Positions 59,465 to 64,000 of a DNA stretch of 64,000 nucleotides are shown piece after piece. The stretch is from an uncultured Clostridia bacterium. Its GTDB lineage: Bacteria > Bacillota > Clostridia > Christensenellales > Aristaeellaceae. Both the position numbers and the translations under genes were made by a program. The notes beneath the pieces were generated by a model, which saw nothing but the letters and a program-made list of their open reading frames with translations, was not told where the DNA came from and made no database searches. Location of the stretch: NCBI GenBank assembly GCA_946411525.1, contig CAMKEI010000002.1, positions 45,517-109,516 of the forward strand, given 5' to 3'. Each line of letters starts with the position of its first letter. Position 1 is the stretch's first letter.

Positions 59465-60070
59465 ATGCGATACCTCACAGGCGGATTATTCATATTCTTT
59501 TTGCTGGTTCTGTTATATCTCCTCTTTCACATCTGGCTGGAGGGCAGGCGGGAACAGACCGCACCCCATGAGATCACCGGAGAGGAACTTCCGGAAGCGC
59601 TGCGGGAGGCTGCTCTTCGCCCCCTGAAGCTGCTGAACGGGTATTATGAGAAACGCGACCCCGGACAGGCGGACGCCTGCATTGATGAAACGATGCTTCC
59701 GGACAATATGCGGATCCTGGGGACCAACCCGGACGAGATCTTTTATGGCCGGCAGGGAGCCAAATGGCTGCTGCAGGGCGACTGGAAACACTGGGGACAG
59801 CTGGCGCTTGATACGGATCAGACCGCGCTCTTCCGGGCAGGGAGCGCCTTGTACTTTGTCCTTCGGGGAAAGATCAGGCTGGATTACGTTCATTTTCGCA
59901 TTCCGATCAGGATAACAGGCATCCTGGAGGAAAAGGACGGCCTTTGGTTGATCAGCAAGCTGCAGTTTGTAAACAATCTGAACAGCAACTGGCTGGTGGT
60001 GGCCTGGATTCCGGCCCTGGCAGCATTGATCAGCCTGCTGCTCTTCGGCGTTTCATTGCTTGCTGCCTGA
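59465..60070 (+). CDS. Membrane protein with NTF2-like domain
   Basis: 201 residues from the ATG at 59465, 9 bases after GGAG (the ATG at 59459 is too close). An N-terminal helix (LFIFFLLVLLYLLFH), a soluble middle (about 45-165) with DPGQADACIDETMLP and an NTF2-like, two-strand pattern, and a C-terminal helix (LVVAWIPALAALISLLLF). Function unknown. Confidence 0.72.
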   Translation: MRYLTGGLFIFFLLVLLYLLFHIWLEGRREQTAPHEITGEELPEALREAALRPLKLLNGYYEKRDPGQADACIDETMLPDNMRILGTNPDEIFYGRQGAKWLLQGDWKHWGQLALDTDQTALFRAGSALYFVLRGKIRLDYVHFRIPIRITGILEEKDGLWLISKLQFVNNLNSNWLVVAWIPALAALISLLLFGVSLLAA

Positions 60071-60095
60071 TTTCTGAAAGAAGGAAAACGGAACC

Positions 60096-61115
60096 ATGGA
60101 ATACGCAAAAGTACGGGAAACCTTTCCCGGAATCGGATGCGCCCGGACAAATGCGGCCGGAGAAACAACCGCTGAATACTGGGGCGTCGCGGACCGGGAA
60201 AGCAATACGCCGGTGAACAGGGAGACCGTTTTCCCGGCGTGTTCCGTCTCAAAATTCATTACCGCGATCTGCGTCATGAAACTGCAGGAACAGGGCGTCA
60301 TTGATATCGATCATCCTGTCAATCATTATCTGCGGCAATGGAAACTGCGCACACCGGACGGAAGCGAAAGCAGCGCATTCGTCCGGTCGGTTCTGTGCCA
60401 TACTGCCGGAATTGTCGACGGGGAGGACGCTTTTTACGGACTCCGCCGGAATGATCCGGAAATCAGCCTGACGGATATCCTGGAAGGGAAAACAGCTTAC
60501 AACAACCGCCCGGCCCGGGCGGAAAAACCGCAGGGAGAAGCTTTTGAATACTCGGACGCCGGGTACTGCGTCCTGCAGCAGCTGCTGCAGGAGCTGCTGC
60601 AGAAATCCTTTGACGGGATTGCCCGGGATATGCTGTTTGATCCGCTGGGCTTAAGCAGTACTTTTTTCTCAACGCCCGGCAATATGGCCCGCTTTGAAAA
60701 CAGGATGGCGACAGGTTACGATGAAGCAGGCCTGCCGATTCCGGGGAAGTTCCCTTCCGTCCCTGATCTTGCAGCGTCCGGGCTGTGGAGTACGCCGGAA
60801 GAGCTGCGGATCATCGCAGGGGAATTCATGAAAGCGTATGACGGCGGAAGCGGCTTCCTGCAGCAAAAAACGGTCCGGGAAATGGTGAAACCTGCGGAAA
60901 AGTTCCCCTGGGCAGGCCTTGGTTTGTTTATTGAAGAAGATGAAACGCTGGTCTCCCGGGGCTGGGGAGAAAACGGGCAGTGCATCCTGAAAATGCGCTG
61001 CCGCACCGGAGAGATCGCCGTCGTCATGACAAACCGGAATCCCGGCGTTGATCAGCAGGCTTCCGGTGTGGAATGGCTTGCAGACAGGGGATCCTGTGAG
61101 GGGGATCAGATATGA
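60096..61115 (+). CDS. Serine hydrolase, class C beta-lactamase/PBP fold
   Basis: 339 residues. S50-V-S-K53 (ACSVSKF), a tyrosine motif YSDAGY near residue 150, and a WGENGQC segment where HxG stands. Cytoplasmic. It has no signal peptide. The stop overlaps the GNAT start at 61112 by 4 bases (ATGA), so this hydrolase is also coupled to an acetyltransferase, as in the fusion at 51826. AAGGAAAA precedes the ATG. Confidence 0.92.
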   Translation: MEYAKVRETFPGIGCARTNAAGETTAEYWGVADRESNTPVNRETVFPACSVSKFITAICVMKLQEQGVIDIDHPVNHYLRQWKLRTPDGSESSAFVRSVLCHTAGIVDGEDAFYGLRRNDPEISLTDILEGKTAYNNRPARAEKPQGEAFEYSDAGYCVLQQLLQELLQKSFDGIARDMLFDPLGLSSTFFSTPGNMARFENRMATGYDEAGLPIPGKFPSVPDLAASGLWSTPEELRIIAGEFMKAYDGGSGFLQQKTVREMVKPAEKFPWAGLGLFIEEDETLVSRGWGENGQCILKMRCRTGEIAVVMTNRNPGVDQQASGVEWLADRGSCEGDQI

Positions 61116-61567
61116 TCATCAGTTATAAACAGGCGACAGTGGAAGACGCCGGGCTTCTGGTTGATATCTATAACGCTTCCTTTTTCAGTGACTATCAGCG
61201 GTTCGGCGCATGCCCGGGATATGGAAAAACGGTCGAAATGATGGAGGAATCCATCCGCCTGTACCCGAAGCATATCATTCTGTGTGACAATCAACCTGTC
61301 GGCTGCGTGTCGTGCCATCCGACCGGACCGCAGGAATATGAGATCGGGTGCCTGTGCGTCATCCCGGAGTACCAGGGAAAAGGAATCGGCACACAGGCCG
61401 TCAGGTTTGTGCAGGATTATTACGGCGACTGGAAGCGCCTGACCCTGGTAACGCCATTGCGCAAGCAGGAAAACGTCAGGTTCTATACGGAGAAATGCGG
61501 ATTCCGGATCGCCGGTGCGGAAAAGGACGGCAATACGGAACTTGCCAGGTTTCTGATGGAAAGATAA
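61112..61567 (+). CDS. GNAT family N-acetyltransferase
   Basis: 151 residues. Typical GNAT layout: ATVEDAGLLVDIYNASF, EIGCLCVIPEYQGKGIGTQAVRFV (CoA loop), and RFYTEKCGFRI. Translationally coupled to the serine hydrolase gene in front of it by a 4-base overlap. Substrate unknown. Confidence 0.92.
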   Translation: MIISYKQATVEDAGLLVDIYNASFFSDYQRFGACPGYGKTVEMMEESIRLYPKHIILCDNQPVGCVSCHPTGPQEYEIGCLCVIPEYQGKGIGTQAVRFVQDYYGDWKRLTLVTPLRKQENVRFYTEKCGFRIAGAEKDGNTELARFLMER

Positions 61568-61595
61568 ATATATTGACTGTTTCAGGAGGGATACC

Positions 61596-62699
61596 ATGCA
61601 GAACATCATCAGCGCGAACATGATCGCTCCCTGCGGGCTGGACTGCGCCGTCTGCAAGCGGGCGCTGACCGGGACGGATCCCTGCCCGGGATGCCTTGGG
61701 CCGGATGAGAACAAACCGGAATTCTGCCGGGAAAGATGCGGAATCATCCTCTGCGGGAAACGGGCCGAAAACAGCTGGAAGTACTGTGATGAATGCCCGG
61801 ACTATCCCTGCGCGGATGTGATGGAAAAGGAGAACCGCTACACCTCGAAGTATCCGCTTTATGAGTCGCCCGGTGAAAATCTGCGCGGCATCCGCGGGCT
61901 CGGGATGGAGAAATTCCTGGAAAACGAGCGGGAAAAGTTCACCTGCAAGGAATGCGGCCACGTCGTATCTGTCCACACCGGGGTCTGCAGCGGCTGCGGC
62001 AGACAGTACGGGGCACAGGTGATCCGGGTATCCGATGATACCTGGCGGATTGAGAACGGAATGGTGCGTTTCTTCCTGCTGAAAGGCACGGAGAAGGCGC
62101 TTCTGATCGATTCCGGAATGACCGTCCGCCACGCGAAGCAGATCGCCTCGGCCCTCACCGGGCTGCCGGTCTTCCTGCTCAATACCCATGCGGACGGCGA
62201 CCATACGGGCGGCAACGGACAGTTTGAGTCCTTCTATATGCATCCGGCAGACGAGGCCCAGTACCGTCAGGACGGAAAAACCGGCCGGGTGATTCCGGTG
62301 GCGGACGGCGACGAGATCGATCTGGGCGGCAGAGTCCTGAAGATCATCCACCTGCCCGGACATACGCCCGGAAGCATCGCGGTGCTTGATGTCAGTCACC
62401 GGGTGCTGATCAGCGGCGATCCCATCCAGGAGCACGGACACATTTTCATGTTCGGTGAGCACAGGAATATGAACGACTATATTGCCAGCCTGGAAGCCCT
62501 GGAGAAGCGGACCGGTGAGTTTGACGAGATCTGGCCGTCCCATGCGGATTTCCCGATTTATCCCGGCTGTATTCCGAAGCTCCGCGAGGGAGCGGAAAAG
62601 ATCGTAAACGGCAAGGCCGCCGGAAAGGAAACGGAGTTCTTCGGCCGGAAGATCATGGTTTACGATCTTGGGTTTACCGCTTTCCTTTGTGCGGAGTAA
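61596..62699 (+). CDS. DUF3795 fused to metallo-beta-lactamase fold hydrolase
   Basis: 367 residues in one frame. Residues 1-135 are a cysteine-rich DUF3795 region (MIAPCGLDCAVC, then C30/C33, C44/C48, C64/C67, C117/C120, C131/C134), probably two zinc sites. Residues 145-350 are an MBL fold with THADGDHTGG (H198, D202, H203), HLPGHTPGS and a later SGDPIQEHGH. The normal HxHxDH motif starts with H198-x-D200. Hydrolase of unknown substrate with a metal-binding front domain. GGAGGG precedes the ATG. Confidence 0.9.
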   Translation: MQNIISANMIAPCGLDCAVCKRALTGTDPCPGCLGPDENKPEFCRERCGIILCGKRAENSWKYCDECPDYPCADVMEKENRYTSKYPLYESPGENLRGIRGLGMEKFLENEREKFTCKECGHVVSVHTGVCSGCGRQYGAQVIRVSDDTWRIENGMVRFFLLKGTEKALLIDSGMTVRHAKQIASALTGLPVFLLNTHADGDHTGGNGQFESFYMHPADEAQYRQDGKTGRVIPVADGDEIDLGGRVLKIIHLPGHTPGSIAVLDVSHRVLISGDPIQEHGHIFMFGEHRNMNDYIASLEALEKRTGEFDEIWPSHADFPIYPGCIPKLREGAEKIVNGKAAGKETEFFGRKIMVYDLGFTAFLCAE

Positions 62700-62772
62700 G
62701 ACGCCGCGGGGTCAGTCCGGCGGCAGGGAGCCGGCGTTGAAACCATATCATGATTCTGAACGGGTGGATGAT

Positions 62773-63261
62773 ATGATCGCATTCAGAAAAACGAGTGAGT
62801 TTCCCAAAGGGACATTTTATAATCAGCTGGTTGACGCATATTCCTTTAATGATCATTGTAAAGAAGCATGGAATGATGTGTGGATGGAATATGATCATTT
62901 CCTTTGTTCAAATCCGGATATAGCGGATCGGTATTCATTTATAACGACCCTGGACGGAATACCGATCGGACATATATCATGGGATCCAGGAAACAGGCCC
63001 GATTTTGTGGAAATAGGACATAATTGTATTATCACGGAATATAAAGGGAACGGATATGGAAAACAGCAGTTACAGGAAGCTGTCAGAAGAATCAAAGAGT
63101 ATAAGGATGTGAAAAGGATCGTTGTAACGACCAATGCATTTTTACAGGCCGCACAAAAAAACTATGAAAGTGCCGGCTTCGAGAAAATCAGGGAAAGAAT
63201 CAATCATGAAACACCGTTTTCAGGGAATTATATCGATTATGAAATGATCATAAAACGGTAA
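62773..63261 (+). CDS. GNAT family N-acetyltransferase, A+T-rich
   Basis: 162 residues from the ATG at 62773. The ribosome site is weak (GGGTGG). CoA loop: ITEYKGNGYGKQQLQEAVRRI; closing NYESAGFEKIRER. The gene uses A/T-ending codons far more than its neighbours, suggesting recent transfer from a lower G+C genome. Substrate unknown. Confidence 0.88.
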   Translation: MIAFRKTSEFPKGTFYNQLVDAYSFNDHCKEAWNDVWMEYDHFLCSNPDIADRYSFITTLDGIPIGHISWDPGNRPDFVEIGHNCIITEYKGNGYGKQQLQEAVRRIKEYKDVKRIVVTTNAFLQAAQKNYESAGFEKIRERINHETPFSGNYIDYEMIIKR

Positions 63262-63360
63262 CACAGAAGCGTTTATAGTCAGGTGGGTATCGGACTCTCT
63301 GTCGCTGACGGCAGTATGAAACATGAAGAACTGCTTCAGTGGGTCAGAGACCACGAATAA
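63262..63360 (+). other. Short open frame, possible gene remnant
   Basis: From 63262 a frame encodes HRSVYSQVGIGLSVADGS and MKHEELLQWVRDHE to TAA at 63360. There is no ribosome site or start in a good place. It may be the tail of a lost gene. Low certainty. Confidence 0.3.
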
Positions 63361-63399
63361 ACACAGCGCAGAATTGATGATTCGTTGAAGGCGGCAAAA

Positions 63400-64000
63400 A
63401 TGAGTGAACAGAAATACGCAAGCTGGAATCCCTGGCATGGCTGTACGAAGTATTCCGAAGGATGCCGTTACTGCTATGTTTATCGGCAGGATGAAGCCTA
63501 CGGCAGTCTGATTTCATCAGAACAGTGCCGCAGGACACAGAATTTCAGTTTGCCGGTAAAAAGGAAGCGTGACGGGACGCTGAAGATCGTGCCCGGTTCT
63601 GTCGTCATGACCTGCTTTACCTCGGATTTTTTGCTGAAGGACGCGGATGAATGGCGTGATGAATGCTGGGAAATGATAAAAAGCCGCCATGACTGTATGT
63701 TTTACTTTTTCACGAAACGCATTGAACGCTTTCCGGAATGTGTGCCGGCTGACTGGGGAGACGGCTATGACAATGTGATCGTGGGCTGCACCTGTGAAAA
63801 CCAGGACCGGGCGGATTTCCGGCTGCCGATCTTCGCAGAGCTTCCGATCAGGCATAAAACAATTATCCTCGGTCCGATGCTTGGTCCGGTCGATCTTGAG
63901 AAGTATCTTGACGGAAGCATCTGCGAGGTGGCTTGCTCAGGAGAGTCGGGCATAAACGTGCGGCCGCTTGATTACGAATGGGTGCTGGACGTTCGCCGCC
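63400..64000 (+). CDS. DUF5131 family protein (radical SAM-like), 3' end outside window
   Basis: About 200 residues seen; the frame is open at the right edge. The start is ATG 63400 with GAAGG upstream. SWNPWHGCTKYSEGCRYCY gives C15-x6-C22-x2-C25, the metal cluster of DUF5131/phage Gp37-Gp68-type proteins, and FTKRIERFPE and GCTCENQ follow as usual. Related to radical SAM enzymes. Found in phage and accessory regions; function unknown. Confidence 0.9.
   Translation, partial: MSEQKYASWNPWHGCTKYSEGCRYCYVYRQDEAYGSLISSEQCRRTQNFSLPVKRKRDGTLKIVPGSVVMTCFTSDFLLKDADEWRDECWEMIKSRHDCMFYFFTKRIERFPECVPADWGDGYDNVIVGCTCENQDRADFRLPIFAELPIRHKTIILGPMLGPVDLEKYLDGSICEVACSGESGINVRPLDYEWVLDVRR

Noticed and set aside
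1..64000. CRISPR arrays, tRNA or rRNA genes
   Set aside because: No regularly spaced direct repeats, no tRNA cloverleaf with a TTCRA arm and no rRNA sequence were noticed on either strand by eye.

Overview
The window is about 64 kb of a bacterial chromosome with high coding density and G+C that looks clearly above 50%. Strong AGGAGG-type ribosome sites, extended -10 promoters (TGNTATGAT), and families such as DUF819, DUF5680, SirTM-type sirtuin, OhrR and AraC/XRE regulators point to a Gram-positive anaerobe of the Bacillota, most likely a gut or rumen member of class Clostridia. The species assignment is inference; no rRNA or tRNA gene was seen. The first gene and the last gene (DUF5131) run off the window.

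Region 1 (0-25 kb) looks like ordinary chromosome. It holds a small zinc-ribbon pair, an ABC exporter and a MATE exporter, then an operon of iron alcohol dehydrogenase, SDR dehydrogenase and AraC regulator. After these come single-function genes: VOC proteins, thpR, a nucleoside phosphorylase, P-loop kinases, a TipA-like MerR regulator, sfsA, DMT transporters and pyk. An ECF sigma factor with a very long C-terminal extension, a CDF cation exporter, and an OhrR / glutathione peroxidase pair complete the region.

Region 2 (25-39 kb) contains a GNAT-HIT fusion, DUF5680, DUF819, a VanX-type D,D-dipeptidase, a hydrolase, a HAD phosphatase, a methyltransferase and an XRE regulator. It ends with a tight five-gene minus-strand operon: ferredoxin-type aldo/keto reductase, GH3, FMN reductase, nitroreductase and GH43. 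That operon and the alcohol dehydrogenase operon start from promoters with the MerR-family hallmark of a 19-bp spacer, and both carry the same operator core, so one missing MerR regulator may control both.

Region 3 (39-64 kb) is accessory in character. It is a mostly plus-strand string of short single-gene units: many GNAT acetyltransferases, four class-C beta-lactamase-like serine hydrolases (one fused to a GNAT domain), Nudix hydrolases, a chloramphenicol phosphotransferase-like kinase, a RibD-like reductase, a nucleotidyltransferase-S51 peptidase fusion, an orphan radical SAM protein, a macrodomain plus SirTM pair, Spx/ArsC, Nim-like PPOX, and a DUF3795-metallo-beta-lactamase fusion. Between them lie decayed genes: an IS3-type transposase remnant, an AEC transporter tail and an interrupted small ORF. 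A terminator plus extended -10 unit is repeated in front of two GNAT genes.

The most unusual points are the shared MerR operator, the extended sigma factor, the GNAT/serine-hydrolase triplet, the SirTM-macrodomain pair without its usual lipoyl-carrier partners, and the NTase-S51 and DUF3795-MBL fusions.
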